Assembly (NCBI GenBank): GCA_017450925.1
Contig: JAFSSS010000055.1
Location: forward strand, 1-35,052
DNA: 35,052 nt
Source: Ruminococcus sp.
GTDB lineage: Bacteria > Bacillota > Clostridia > Oscillospirales > Ruminococcaceae
Reading direction: 5' to 3'
The notes below the pieces were generated by a model. It ran no database searches and was not told the DNA's origin. It saw only the letters and a program-made list of their open reading frames with translations. Numbering within the stretch: position 1 is the first letter of the stretch; each line of letters begins with the position of its first letter. This document shows positions 23,869-32,760 of this stretch, piece after piece. The position numbers were made by a program, and so were the translations under genes.

Positions 23869-24333
23869 ATGAATACGGCAGATAAAGTAAGAGAGCTGGC
23901 AGAGCCTGTCTGTGACGAGCTGGGTCTGTTCCTTTGGGACGTAAGGTTTGAAAAGGAGGGCGCAAGCTGGTATCTTAAAGTCCTTATCGACAAGGACGGC
24001 GGCGTGGATATGAACGACTGTGAGGCAGTTACAAGGCCGCTCAACAAGATACTGGACGAGGCCGACCCGATACAGCAGAGCTACATTCTTGAGGTGGGAA
24101 GTCCCGGACTGGGCAGAGAGCTTCGGAGGCCGGAGCATTTTCTGGTCTGCATAGGGGATGAAGTACGGGTAAGGACTATAAGGCCTGTAAACGGCGAAAG
24201 GGACTTTATCGGGATACTCTATGCCTTTGAGAAGAATGAATTTGTTATCGCACAGTCAGAGGACGAGGCTGACAGACTGACCTTCAAAACTGCGGACTGT
24301 GCCTATGTGAAGCTGAACGACGATCAGTTCTGA
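23869..24333 (+). CDS. rimP: Ribosome maturation factor RimP, at a non-standard position
   Basis: A 154-residue RimP, needed for 30S subunit maturation. The conserved blocks are KVLIDKDGGVDMNDCEAVTR, then ILEVGSPGLGRELRRPEHF and a C-terminal SH3-like part with RPVNGERDFIGILYAF. In Bacillus subtilis and many bacteria rimP is the first gene before nusA; here it lies between infB and rbfA. Length and motifs are normal, so it is probably the functional and only copy in this cluster. GGAGG precedes the ATG. Confidence 0.93.
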   Translation: MNTADKVRELAEPVCDELGLFLWDVRFEKEGASWYLKVLIDKDGGVDMNDCEAVTRPLNKILDEADPIQQSYILEVGSPGLGRELRRPEHFLVCIGDEVRVRTIRPVNGERDFIGILYAFEKNEFVIAQSEDEADRLTFKTADCAYVKLNDDQF

Positions 24334-24359
24334 CAAAACAGGATAAGGAGAATAAAGCA

Positions 24360-24773
24360 TTGGGATCGCATAAAGCGGGAAGGATGTCAGAGGACATCAG
24401 AAGGATAATCTCGGGGAAAATGAGAGACCTCAAGGATCCGAGGATAAAGGGCGGCGAGATGCTCACAGTGGTGAGATGCGAGGTCGCCCATGACGGCAGC
24501 TTCTGCAAGGTCTATATCTCCTCGCTGGAGGGGATAGACAGAGCCAAGGAGGCCGTCAAGGGCTTTGAAAGCGCGTCGGGCTTTCTGAAAAGGGAGATCT
24601 CGAACGTGCTGGGGCTTAGAAAGGCCCCGGAGCTGAAATTCGTGCCGGACGATTCGGCAGAGTATTCCGCAAGGATATTCGGGAAGCTGAAAAACATCAA
24701 GCCTTATCCCGAGGAGGAGACCTCTGAAGAGGACGAGGGCTTTGAGGACGAAGAGCCGGACGATGAGGATTGA
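24360..24773 (+). CDS. rbfA: Ribosome-binding factor A
   Basis: A 137-residue RbfA, a cold-shock 30S maturation factor that binds 16S rRNA. KH-like fold blocks RMSEDIRRIISGKMRDLKDP, DGSFCKVYISSL and the end block LRKAPELKFVPDDSAEYSAR are typical. TTG start at 24360 with AAGGAG upstream. An acidic tail of about 20 residues (EEETSEEDEGFEDEEPDDED) follows the domain and overlaps the start of the next gene. Confidence 0.93.
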   Translation: MGSHKAGRMSEDIRRIISGKMRDLKDPRIKGGEMLTVVRCEVAHDGSFCKVYISSLEGIDRAKEAVKGFESASGFLKREISNVLGLRKAPELKFVPDDSAEYSARIFGKLKNIKPYPEEETSEEDEGFEDEEPDDED

Positions 24774-25542
24774 ATACTATGATATCGGGCTGAACCTGTT
24801 TTCCTCACAGTTTCATGACAGCGGGGAGATACTTCGGGGCGCTCACGAGGCGGGGGTGCAGGTCATCATCACCGGCTCGGATATGGAAAGCAGCGAAAAG
24901 GCGGCGGAGTTCGTCAAGGCTCACGACTGCTATGCCACGGCGGGGATACATCCCCATGCCGCGGACAGGGCGGAGGAAAAGGACTTCCGGCGGATGAGAG
25001 AGCTGTATAAGAACGAAAGAGTAATAGCCGTGGGAGAGTGCGGGCTGGACTATGACAGGATGTTTTCATCCAAGAAGGGACAGCTTGGATGTCTGCGGCG
25101 GCACATTGAAATGTCGGAGGAGACGGGGCTGCCCATGTTTCTGCATGAGCGGGAGGCGCACGGGGACATGGTCAAGATGTTTGCGAGCCACCCGGAGGTA
25201 TGCAGGAGGTCGGTGATACATTGCTTTACCGGCAGTGCAGAGGAAGTCCGGGAATATCTGGACATGGGATTTTGCATTGGGGTGACAGGCTGGATCTGTG
25301 ACGAAAGGCGGTCTGACCAACTGCGCGAGGCGGTGAGGTACATACCGAGGGACAGGATCATGTCGGAGACGGATGCGCCGTATCTGAAGCCCCGGGGAAT
25401 AAAGGGATTGGGGAGGATAAATCTGCCCCAGTATGTGAGGTATGTAGTGTCGGAGCTGGCGGTACATATGGAAATAGAGGAAGAAGAATTAAAGAGACAT
25501 TTGAGGGAGAATACGGAGAGGCTGTTTGGGATAAAAGAGTGA
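24763..25542 (+). CDS. TatD-family metal-dependent hydrolase/DNase
   Basis: A 259-residue TIM-barrel hydrolase of the TatD family, metal-dependent nucleases or hydrolases. Motifs: DIGLNLFSSQF at the N-terminus, TAGIHPHAAD, AVGECGLDYDRMFS, LPMFLHEREAH, VIHCFTGSAEEV and SETDAPYLKPRG, covering the usual metal ligands. The NLFSSQF N-terminus resembles E. coli TatD rather than YcfH. ATG at 24763, overlapping rbfA by 11 bases, which couples it to the ribosome-maturation genes, an uncommon neighbour. Confidence 0.9.
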   Translation: MRIEYYDIGLNLFSSQFHDSGEILRGAHEAGVQVIITGSDMESSEKAAEFVKAHDCYATAGIHPHAADRAEEKDFRRMRELYKNERVIAVGECGLDYDRMFSSKKGQLGCLRRHIEMSEETGLPMFLHEREAHGDMVKMFASHPEVCRRSVIHCFTGSAEEVREYLDMGFCIGVTGWICDERRSDQLREAVRYIPRDRIMSETDAPYLKPRGIKGLGRINLPQYVRYVVSELAVHMEIEEEELKRHLRENTERLFGIKE

Positions 25543-25932
25543 AGCGGCAGGGGCGTGCCCCTGCACCCAACGCCGGTCCTCGCCGGACGGGGTAATTCCG
25601 CCGAGCCGAAGTTTGTGCAGGCGGCAGGGATAGACTGTCGGCGGGACGAACAAGGCTAAAAGCCTAAACGAGATGCGCATTAAAAGTTTCGGTCAAGTCC
25701 TACAGGGTGAGTGCGGTATGCCGCTCGTGAAAGCAAAGACAAGCCAACGCAAGCAGTGATACACAGTACACACCAACGCAGGATAGGATCTAACGCACAT
25801 CAGTCGAAAGAATGCGAGTACCGACAGTCACATCACGCCAAGCCGCACGGACGCGGCATGGCGGCCACAGCACGAAACAAACCCAAGCGCCCCAAAGGGG
25901 CGCGCAGCGTGAACTAAAAAAAGGAGAAAAAT
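25543..25932. repeat. Gene-free spacer with palindromic repeat family B and small hairpins
   Basis: Nearly 400 bases without a credible gene. It begins with the 28-base repeat shared with 3354-3381 (25547-25574), headed by GCAGGGGC-gt-GCCCCTGC. It ends with a GCGCCCC-aaa-GGGGCGC hairpin (25887-25903) before the AAAGGAG site of nrnA. The middle shares short words with the spacer at 28698-29199 (GCGCATTAAAA, CGGTCAAG). A 68-codon frame at 25711 has no ribosome site and an unlikely composition. Confidence 0.55.
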
Positions 25933-26880
25933 ATGACATTTGAGGAGATCGGGAAATTTTTGGAGGAGCATGACTGCTTTACCATATTGACCCATAGAAG
26001 CCCGGACGGGGATACCCTCGGCGCGGGATTTGCACTGTGGAATTATCTGCGGGATATGGGAAAAAAGGCCGTTGTAAAAAACAGCGACGGCTTCCCGGAC
26101 AGGTATGGGTTCATGTATGAGGGATATGAGCCGGAGGAATTTGCGGAGCAGTGCGTTGTGGCGGTGGATACCGCCGACCCTAAGCTGTTCGGCGAGGGAC
26201 TGGCAGAGTATCAGCAGGAGGGCAGAGTCGATCTCTGTATAGATCATCATGTATCAAATAAGCTCTATGCCAGACAAAGCTATGTTGACGGAGCAGCCTC
26301 GGCGGCAAGCCTTATACTCTATCAGCTTTTTAAGGCACTGGGACGGCCGATAAGCAAGCAGATCGCAGTATGCCTCTATACAGGCATCGCCACCGATACC
26401 GGCTGCTTTAAATACGAAAACACTACCCCGGAGGCGCATATCGCAGCGGCAGAGCTGATACAGTACGGCTTCGGGTATGCTATAATCAACAGGATGATGT
26501 TCGATATCAAAAGCAAGGGACGTATGGCAGCGGAGCATTTCGTGCAGGCGAATATGGAGTTCTACTGCCACGACAGATGTGCGCTGATAGCACTGACTAC
26601 CGAAATAATGGAAAAGTGCGGCGTTGAATCGGCAGAGTTCGAGGGGATTGCCTCTATCCCGCTTTCTGTAGAGGGCGTGGATATCGGCATCACCATAAAG
26701 CAGCGCAGCGAGGACGTCTTTAAGCTGTCGGTAAGGACTACCGAAAAAGCCGATGCCGCCGCATTCTGCAAGCGGTTCGGCGGCGGGGGACATATCCGCG
26801 CGGCAGGCTGCGAGATAAAGGGTACACTGGAAGAGGTAAGGGCTAAGGTGCTGAAAGCAGCAGAGGAGCTTGGCCTGTGA
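25933..26880 (+). CDS. nrnA: DHH/DHHA1 phosphoesterase, NrnA-like
   Basis: A 315-residue DHH-family phosphodiesterase. The DHH domain shows THRSPDGDTLGAG, VAVDTADP and DHHVSN, the Mn-binding motifs. The DHHA1 domain ends with RFGGGGHIRAAG. NrnA-type enzymes degrade short oligoribonucleotides and 3'-phosphoadenosine 5'-phosphate. The rbfA-nrnA-truB-ribF order is common in Bacillota and supports the name. AAAGGAG precedes the ATG. Confidence 0.92.
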   Translation: MTFEEIGKFLEEHDCFTILTHRSPDGDTLGAGFALWNYLRDMGKKAVVKNSDGFPDRYGFMYEGYEPEEFAEQCVVAVDTADPKLFGEGLAEYQQEGRVDLCIDHHVSNKLYARQSYVDGAASAASLILYQLFKALGRPISKQIAVCLYTGIATDTGCFKYENTTPEAHIAAAELIQYGFGYAIINRMMFDIKSKGRMAAEHFVQANMEFYCHDRCALIALTTEIMEKCGVESAEFEGIASIPLSVEGVDIGITIKQRSEDVFKLSVRTTEKADAAAFCKRFGGGGHIRAAGCEIKGTLEEVRAKVLKAAEELGL

Positions 26881-27770
26881 GCGGCGAGGCCTGCGGGCTG
26901 ATACCCGTCTATAAGCCGGAGGGCTGGACATCCTTTGACGTGGTGGCAAAGCTGCGGGGAGTGCTGCATATAAGACGGCTCGGCCACGGCGGAACGCTCG
27001 ACCCTTTGGCCGTCGGCGTGCTGCCGGTGTTCGTCGGAAAGGCAACTAAGGCCTGCGATATCCTGCCGGACAGCGATAAGGCATATGAGGCAGGCTTCCG
27101 GCTGGGCATTGCCACCGATACACAGGATATTACCGGAAGGATCCTTTCACAGTCGGATAGGGCGGCCAGCCGTAAGGACTTTGAGGCTGTCCTCGGTGCG
27201 TTCCGGGGAGAGATAATGCAGCTGCCGCCGATGTATTCGGCCGTCAAGGTCGGAGGGAAACGGCTCTATGAGCTTGCCCGTGAGGGCAGGGAGGCGGAGC
27301 GCCAGCCGCGGAGAATAACCGTCTATGAGGCGGAGCTTACAGAATATGACGAAAAGTCCCGGGAGGGGAAGCTTTATATAAGCTGCTCAAAGGGAACGTA
27401 TATACGCACGATAATACACGACCTCGGCGCGGCACTGGGCTGCGGAGCTGCGATGACATCCCTTTGCAGAGTGAGAGCCGCCGGCTTTAAGCTGGAGGAG
27501 TGCTTTACTCTCGAAGAGATAGCAGAGAGACCCATAGAGGAAGTGCTGATGCCGCTGGAAAGAGCCTTCGACGGGCTTTGGAAGGCGCGGCTGAACGAGC
27601 ATTGCACTAAGATGTACAAAAACGGCGTTAAGCTTAGCTCGTCACAGATAGGTATGCCACGGAGCTATGACAGGGACTTCTGCGTTTTCGGCGCAGAGGG
27701 GGAGCTGCTGGGCATCGCGCATATAAGGTCAGAAAATGACGAGGTAAGGGCAGTGCGGAATTTTTACTAA
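26877..27770 (+). CDS. truB: tRNA pseudouridine(55) synthase TruB
   Basis: A 297-residue TruB that makes pseudouridine 55 in tRNA. The catalytic block is GHGGTLDPLAVGVLPV, with the essential Asp near residue 42. Other conserved parts are KAYEAGFRLGIATDTQD, QLPPMYSAVKVGGKRLYELA and SCSKGTYIRTIIHDLG. GTG start overlapping the nrnA stop by four bases (GTGA), so translation is coupled. Confidence 0.95.
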   Translation: MSGEACGLIPVYKPEGWTSFDVVAKLRGVLHIRRLGHGGTLDPLAVGVLPVFVGKATKACDILPDSDKAYEAGFRLGIATDTQDITGRILSQSDRAASRKDFEAVLGAFRGEIMQLPPMYSAVKVGGKRLYELAREGREAERQPRRITVYEAELTEYDEKSREGKLYISCSKGTYIRTIIHDLGAALGCGAAMTSLCRVRAAGFKLEECFTLEEIAERPIEEVLMPLERAFDGLWKARLNEHCTKMYKNGVKLSSSQIGMPRSYDRDFCVFGAEGELLGIAHIRSENDEVRAVRNFY

Positions 27771-27791
27771 GCAAATACGGAGAATGTGACC

Positions 27792-28697
27792 ATGAAGGAT
27801 ATAACTGGAGAGCGGGGGGCGCTGGAATGGCGTACCGCGGTGGCTCTCGGTGTGTTTGACGGCGTTCATCTCGGACACAGGACGGTCATAGACAGGGCTG
27901 TCATGCTGGGCAGCGGAGAGCTGCGGTCGGTGGTGTTCACCTTCCGGCAGGGTTCGGTGACCAACAAGGGCAGGCTGCGGCTGTTAAGCGATAAGGACAA
28001 GTTCTACCGGCTGGAGCAGAGAAGAGTCGATCTTATCTGTTCGCCGGATCTAAGCGAGGTCAGAGACATGGAGGCCGAGGACTTCGTCAGCAGGATACTG
28101 GCGGGGAGGCTAAGATGCAGATACGCGGTCTGCGGAAAGGATTTCCGTTTCGGACGGGGAGCGGCCGGTGACGCGGAGCTGCTGAAAAGGCTGGGAGAGA
28201 AATACGGCTTTGAGGCTGTGGTGCTGGATAAGCTGGCGCTGGGCGGAGAGACTGTCAGCTCCACCGTGATAAAGGAGCATATCGCCAAGGGTGAGATAGT
28301 GCGGGCGAATGAACTGCTGGGGTACCGTTTCGGGTACCGGCTGCCGGTGATACACGGCAGAGAGATAGGCAGGACGTGGGATTTCCCGACGATAAACCAG
28401 CTGCTGCCGGAGGGGATAGTGATGCCGAGGTACGGCGTCTATTGTTCGAGAGTAAAGACCGGCGGGAAGGCATATACGGGAGTAACGAACATTGGAGTAA
28501 AGCCGACGGTGGGGGCGGAGAAAGCGCCTTTAGCGGAGACATACATCATAGGCTTCGGGGGGGATCTGTACGGAAAGACGGTGCAGGTCAGCTTAGAGAG
28601 GTTTATTCGTCCGGAAAGGAAATTTGAAAGCATAGAGGAGCTGCGAAAGCAGATAGAGAGGGACACAGAGGAAGCCCGCAAGACAGCGATCGAGTAA
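27792..28697 (+). CDS. ribF: Bifunctional riboflavin kinase/FAD synthetase
   Basis: A 301-residue RibF. The N-terminal FMN adenylyltransferase domain has LGVFDGVHLGHRTV, CGKDFRFGRGA and STVIKEHIAKGEI. The C-terminal riboflavin kinase domain has GREIGRTWDFPTIN, PRYGVYCSRV and NIGVKPTVG. It converts riboflavin to FMN and FAD. I favour ATG at 27792 (GGAG 9 bases upstream) over the GTG at 27786. Last gene of the cluster; no clear terminator follows. Confidence 0.95.
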   Translation: MKDITGERGALEWRTAVALGVFDGVHLGHRTVIDRAVMLGSGELRSVVFTFRQGSVTNKGRLRLLSDKDKFYRLEQRRVDLICSPDLSEVRDMEAEDFVSRILAGRLRCRYAVCGKDFRFGRGAAGDAELLKRLGEKYGFEAVVLDKLALGGETVSSTVIKEHIAKGEIVRANELLGYRFGYRLPVIHGREIGRTWDFPTINQLLPEGIVMPRYGVYCSRVKTGGKAYTGVTNIGVKPTVGAEKAPLAETYIIGFGGDLYGKTVQVSLERFIRPERKFESIEELRKQIERDTEEARKTAIE

Positions 28698-29002
28698 AAA
28701 AAAGCGGGGAGGCAAACGCGAAGCGCATTAAAAAGCGCGCGGTCAAGCCAGTCGCGCAGCCTGTCGTTCCGACAGGCCGAGGCTTGCGGGGACGGGGGCA
28801 GAGCCCCAGCAAGGGTCAATTTATTCCTCGCAAGCTCGGAATAAATCGGGACAGCGTCCCACTCGTCGCTGCACACAGTAACCAGTAGGGCGCAAAAGCA
28901 GGAAATCACATCCCAAGTAACGGGGACAATCAAAATGCAGCGCCGGAAAAAAGTAGTCCTCCCGCACTCGCAGGAAAGAGCGATAGCGATTTTCCGTACC
29001 TT
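28698..29002. other. Gene-free spacer with hairpins after ribF
   Basis: About 300 bases without a supported gene. Visible structures: a perfect GCCTGTCG-ttc-CGACAGGC hairpin (28759-28777) and an ATTTATTCC...GGAATAAAT inverted repeat (28819-28827, 28838-28846). Neither has a T tract. It shares words with 25543-25932. An open frame at 28935-29147 without a ribosome site runs through the tandem repeat and is not called as a gene. Confidence 0.5.
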
Positions 29003-29107
29003 GACAAACCAAGCAAAGTCCAAGACAAACCAAGCAAAGTCCAAGACAAACCAAGCAAAGTCCAAGACAAACCAAGCAAAGCCAAAGACGAACCAATCAA
29101 GGAACAG
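29003..29107 (+). repeat. Tandem 21-bp repeat, about 4.5 units
   Basis: Three identical 21-base units (29003-29023, 29024-29044, 29045-29065) are followed by one unit with two changes (29066-29086) and a diverged partial unit to about 29107. The unit reads GACAAACCAAGCAAAGTCC plus AA. In one frame this gives TNQAKSK heptads. There are no spacers, so it is a minisatellite, not a CRISPR array. It ends about 90 bases before the ABC ATPase gene. Confidence 0.9.
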
Positions 29108-29199
29108 GTTTTTAGATAATTGTCACACTTTTAACACAATAGCGTGATAAAGTATATACTGGAAATATTTCGGCAACAACTCTTACGGGAGGGAAAAAG

Positions 29200-30153
29200 A
29201 TGATAGAAGTACAGCATCTGTCCAAGCATTACGGAGATAAAAAAGCAGTTGACGATATCTCCTTTACTGCGGAGGACGGAGAGATACTGGGCTTTCTCGG
29301 GCCAAACGGCGCGGGAAAGTCAACAACAATGAATATCCTGACAGGCTATATCTCGTCAACATCGGGCAAGGCACTGATAGACGGGACCGATATTTTGGAG
29401 GATCCCATAAAGGCAAAATCCAAGATAGGCTACCTGCCGGAGCTGCCTCCGCTTTATATGGATATGACGGTCAAGGAGTACCTGAATTTCATATATGACC
29501 TGAAAAAGTGCAAGCTGCCAAGAACCACTCACCTAAAGGATATCTGCTCGCTGGTGAAGATAGACCACGTCTATAAGCGGCTGATAAAGAACCTTTCAAA
29601 GGGCTACAGACAGCGTGTGGGACTGGCACAGGCACTGGTGGGAAATCCAAACGTGCTTATACTTGACGAGCCGACTGTCGGTCTTGACCCGAAGCAGATA
29701 ATCGAGATAAGAACACTTATCAAGAAACTGGGAAAGAACCATACGGTGATACTTTCATCCCATATACTCTCGGAGGTGCAGGCGGTCTGCGATAAGATCG
29801 TGGTCATCAACGAGGGGAGGATCGTGGCGGACGATACGGAGGATAACCTTTCAAGAAAGCTCTCGGCTGACCACAGGCTGACTGTGCGGATAGAGGGCGA
29901 TCAGAAAAAGGTGCTGAAAATGCTGGAAAAGGCCGACAGGATCGTTAAAACGGATATCGGAGCCAAGCACGGCGAGGATATCTGGGAGTATCGGATAGAG
30001 GCCAGGGAGGGCTCGGATATCCGCAAGGAGCTGTTCATCGCCTGCGCGGAGAACGGGTTCTATATACTGGAAATGAAGTCCAGCGAGCTGACACTGGAGG
30101 ATATCTTCCTGCGGCTGACAATGGGCGGAAGCATTGACGGAGGTGAGGCGTAA
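29200..30153 (+). CDS. ABC transporter ATPase, GldA-like
   Basis: A 317-residue nucleotide-binding protein. Walker A GPNGAGKST near residue 36, Q-loop YLPELPPLYMDMT, signature LSKGYRQRVGLAQALVG, Walker B LILDEPTVGLDP and switch HIL are intact. The LPELPPLY block and the following permease/GldG-like/DUF4340 genes match the Gld-type exporters found far beyond gliding bacteria. GGGAGG lies before the ATG. The stop and the permease start overlap (taATG). No strong promoter is visible; T/A-rich TATACT at about 29155 is only a weak candidate. Confidence 0.93.
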   Translation: MIEVQHLSKHYGDKKAVDDISFTAEDGEILGFLGPNGAGKSTTMNILTGYISSTSGKALIDGTDILEDPIKAKSKIGYLPELPPLYMDMTVKEYLNFIYDLKKCKLPRTTHLKDICSLVKIDHVYKRLIKNLSKGYRQRVGLAQALVGNPNVLILDEPTVGLDPKQIIEIRTLIKKLGKNHTVILSSHILSEVQAVCDKIVVINEGRIVADDTEDNLSRKLSADHRLTVRIEGDQKKVLKMLEKADRIVKTDIGAKHGEDIWEYRIEAREGSDIRKELFIACAENGFYILEMKSSELTLEDIFLRLTMGGSIDGGEA

Positions 30154-31031
30154 TGGGCGCGATATTCAGAAGAGAGACGCTCTCGTATTTCACCTCGCCG
30201 ATAGGATATATCTATCTTGCGGCCTTCTATGCCTTTTCGGCATTCAGCTTTACCAGCAATTCGCTGCAGTACGGCACGACCAAAATGGACGGAATGTTCC
30301 AGCAGCTGATGATAATACTTATCGTGCTGATACCGATACTGACCATGAGAACGCTTTCGGAGGAGAAGAAGAATAAGACCGACCAGTGCCTGCTGACGGC
30401 ACCGGTGGGGCTTGGAAGCATCGTCGTGGGAAAATTCCTGGCGGCGTTTCTGATCTTCCTGCTGGGAGTTGCGATAACGCTGGTATATGCAGTGGTCATC
30501 TCGGCCTTTGCAGCACCCGACTGGTCGGTGATACTCGGAAACTTCGTGGGACTGGTGCTTGTGGGCGCTGCCTTTGTGGCGGTGGGCATATTCTGCTCGT
30601 CGCTGACGGAAAACCAGGTGGTATCGGCAGTCATCAGCTTTATCGCATTGATAGCACTGTATATGCTGACAACTATCGGAGACGTTATCCCGGCGGATTT
30701 CATCGAAAAGCTGATGCCCGATCTGGGAGCCGTTCCGAGGACGGTTATCACCGAGGCCGTTGTGATACTGGTAACGGCAGTGATATTCTTCGTCACGGGA
30801 AAGAAAGCGGCGGTGCCGGTCATCGGATTTATCGCTATGCTTGTACTGGGACTGTTCGCGGCAAAGGGCGAGCTGGTTCCCGTTATTCTTGACAAGCTCT
30901 CCTTCTGGGAGAGATATGTAGGCTTTACCTACGGACTTTTCGATCTATCAAACGCGCTGTTCTTTATCAGCGCCGCGGCGGTATTCCTGTTCCTGACGGT
31001 CAGGGTACTTGAAAAACGCCGCTGGGCATAA
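30153..31031 (+). CDS. ABC-2 permease, GldF-like
   Basis: A 292-residue membrane protein with about six or seven helices. The start MGAIFRRETLSYFTSPIGYI is a known N-terminal signature of GldF/ABC-2 permeases, followed by PILTMRTLSEEKKNKTDQCL (the cytoplasmic loop after helix 2) and LLTAPV. Paired with the upstream ATPase by a one-base stop/start overlap. Substrate unknown. Confidence 0.9.
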   Translation: MGAIFRRETLSYFTSPIGYIYLAAFYAFSAFSFTSNSLQYGTTKMDGMFQQLMIILIVLIPILTMRTLSEEKKNKTDQCLLTAPVGLGSIVVGKFLAAFLIFLLGVAITLVYAVVISAFAAPDWSVILGNFVGLVLVGAAFVAVGIFCSSLTENQVVSAVISFIALIALYMLTTIGDVIPADFIEKLMPDLGAVPRTVITEAVVILVTAVIFFVTGKKAAVPVIGFIAMLVLGLFAAKGELVPVILDKLSFWERYVGFTYGLFDLSNALFFISAAAVFLFLTVRVLEKRRWA

Positions 31032-31044
31032 GGAGGTGGAAGCT

Positions 31045-32730
31045 GTGGAAAAGGAAAAGAACGAAGCATCCAAGGAGCAGTCTTCCGCTCTGGAGGAGAT
31101 CGTGAAAAAGCAGAGAGAGGGCAAGCTGGGCAGCGAGGACACTGACCCGGAGACAAGGGAGGATGCCGACGAGGAGGAGCCCTGGGAAAAGCCCGCAAAG
31201 AAAAAGACCAACGTCAAGCAGCTCAAGCACGGCATGATGGCAACGGTGCTGACGCTGGTGTTCGTGGCGGCGGTGGTGCTGGTGAACGTCATCGCAACGG
31301 TGATATTCGAGCGGTATCCGCTGACGCTTGACCTTACCAAGGAGAAGAAGTATTCTATCTCCGAGCAGTCGGAGGAGTATGTAAAGAGCATAGATACAGA
31401 CGTTACGGTAACTATATTCTCTCCCGAGGATAACTTCTTGGCGCTTTCGGATTACACCCGGCAGGCGGTGGAGGTGCTGAAGAAGTTCAAGCAGTATAAC
31501 GACAGGATAAGCTACCGCTTTGTGGATATCGACGCCAGCCCGGATATCGTCAAGGACTACGGCTCTGACAACGTGACCACCTATGACATCATGTTCGAGA
31601 CAAATCCCACCGCAGAGGTGAAGCGGACGAGAAAGGTAACGCTTGTGGATCTGCTTACCTTTAACGATGAGCTGCTGACCAATCTGAACAACTACGGCAT
31701 GAGCATTGAGACGCTGGTGGCTCAAATGGGCGGCTCGGTACGGTTCCTGCAGTATTACGGGGCTTATGTTGAGGCCTCGAGAGCGGACGAGGCCTTCACC
31801 TCGGCGCTTATGGCTGTCACCGACCCGAACCCTGTAACGGCAGTGTTCGTTACGGGAAGAAAGGAAGCCGACAAGCTTTCATATCTGCAGTCACTTCTGA
31901 CGGCTAACGGTTACCAAGTGAAAACCGTTGATATCACCAAGGAAGAGATACCCGCCGAGACAAATCTGGTGGTCGTTCCCGCGCCGACGGTGGATTATCT
32001 GCCGGAGGAGGTCAAGAAGCTCTCCGATTATCTGGACAACGACGGCAAAATGGGCAAGCAGATGCTTTATGCCGGCTCTGTAAGACAGGGCGATACCCCT
32101 AATCTTGACGAGTTCCTTGAGGAGTGGGGCATCAAGATCGGAACAGGTCTGGTCTGCGAGCAGAGCGGCGATAACTACTATCAGTTCCCGTATTACACGA
32201 TCACGACTGATATCTCAAAGAACTTCACACAGGATCTGAATGCCGATCCCGTACTGCTGAACTGTATGTCGAGGCCTGTCACCCTGCTCTTTGACGAGCG
32301 GAACAACAACGGCACCGAGGCTTATGTCAAGTCAACGACCAATGCATATGTTGTGGATGTAAAGACCGGCGAACAGCTTGGCAAGGGTCAGCAGATATAC
32401 ACGGCGGTGGCCTCAAAGGCGGTGTTCTCCAGCGAGACCGGCGACGGCACCTACTCAAACATCATCGTTTACGGTGCGGTGGAGACGCTGGCGGACTCCT
32501 ATCTTAGCTTCTCCCAGTTCTCGAACCGGGAATATGTGTTGAGCCTTATCAACGGCGTTACTCACAAGACCAGCACCGGCGTTACTATCGAGCCGAAGGT
32601 CATCACCGGGAATGTGTATGATCTGACCGACAGCCAGAAGTCCGGCCTGCAGTGGACATTCACGCTGATAATCCCGGTAGTGGTACTGGTGATCGGCGGA
32701 GTGATCTGGTTGAGAAGAAAGAACAGATGA
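31045..32730 (+). CDS. GldG-like ABC auxiliary membrane protein
   Basis: A 561-residue protein. A charged cytoplasmic N-terminus (about 1-65, KEKNEASKEQSSALEEIVKK...) precedes a membrane helix (about 70-90). A large outer domain follows with LTLDLTKEKKYSISEQSEEY (GldG/ABC_transp_aux signature) and a final helix (about 536-555) before a RRKNR end. GTG start at 31045 with AAGGAGG; the earlier in-frame TTG overlaps the permease and has no ribosome site. It probably acts with the ATPase and permease as the outer part of the exporter. Confidence 0.88.
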   Translation: MEKEKNEASKEQSSALEEIVKKQREGKLGSEDTDPETREDADEEEPWEKPAKKKTNVKQLKHGMMATVLTLVFVAAVVLVNVIATVIFERYPLTLDLTKEKKYSISEQSEEYVKSIDTDVTVTIFSPEDNFLALSDYTRQAVEVLKKFKQYNDRISYRFVDIDASPDIVKDYGSDNVTTYDIMFETNPTAEVKRTRKVTLVDLLTFNDELLTNLNNYGMSIETLVAQMGGSVRFLQYYGAYVEASRADEAFTSALMAVTDPNPVTAVFVTGRKEADKLSYLQSLLTANGYQVKTVDITKEEIPAETNLVVVPAPTVDYLPEEVKKLSDYLDNDGKMGKQMLYAGSVRQGDTPNLDEFLEEWGIKIGTGLVCEQSGDNYYQFPYYTITTDISKNFTQDLNADPVLLNCMSRPVTLLFDERNNNGTEAYVKSTTNAYVVDVKTGEQLGKGQQIYTAVASKAVFSSETGDGTYSNIIVYGAVETLADSYLSFSQFSNREYVLSLINGVTHKTSTGVTIEPKVITGNVYDLTDSQKSGLQWTFTLIIPVVVLVIGGVIWLRRKNR

Positions 32731-32760
32731 CGGGATCTAATGATCTATAGGGTGTTTTAA

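Noticed and set aside
25711-25917. 68-codon frame between the tatD-like and nrnA genes
   Set aside because: No ribosome site, His/Arg/Lys-rich low-complexity composition, and the region is repeat-like spacer.
29003-29107. CRISPR array
   Set aside because: Units are directly adjacent with no spacers and there are no cas genes; it is a tandem minisatellite.
28935-29147. 70-codon frame with TNQAKSK repeats as a gene
   Set aside because: No ribosome site, and the opposite strand is equally open through the repeat; kept only as a possibility in the findings.
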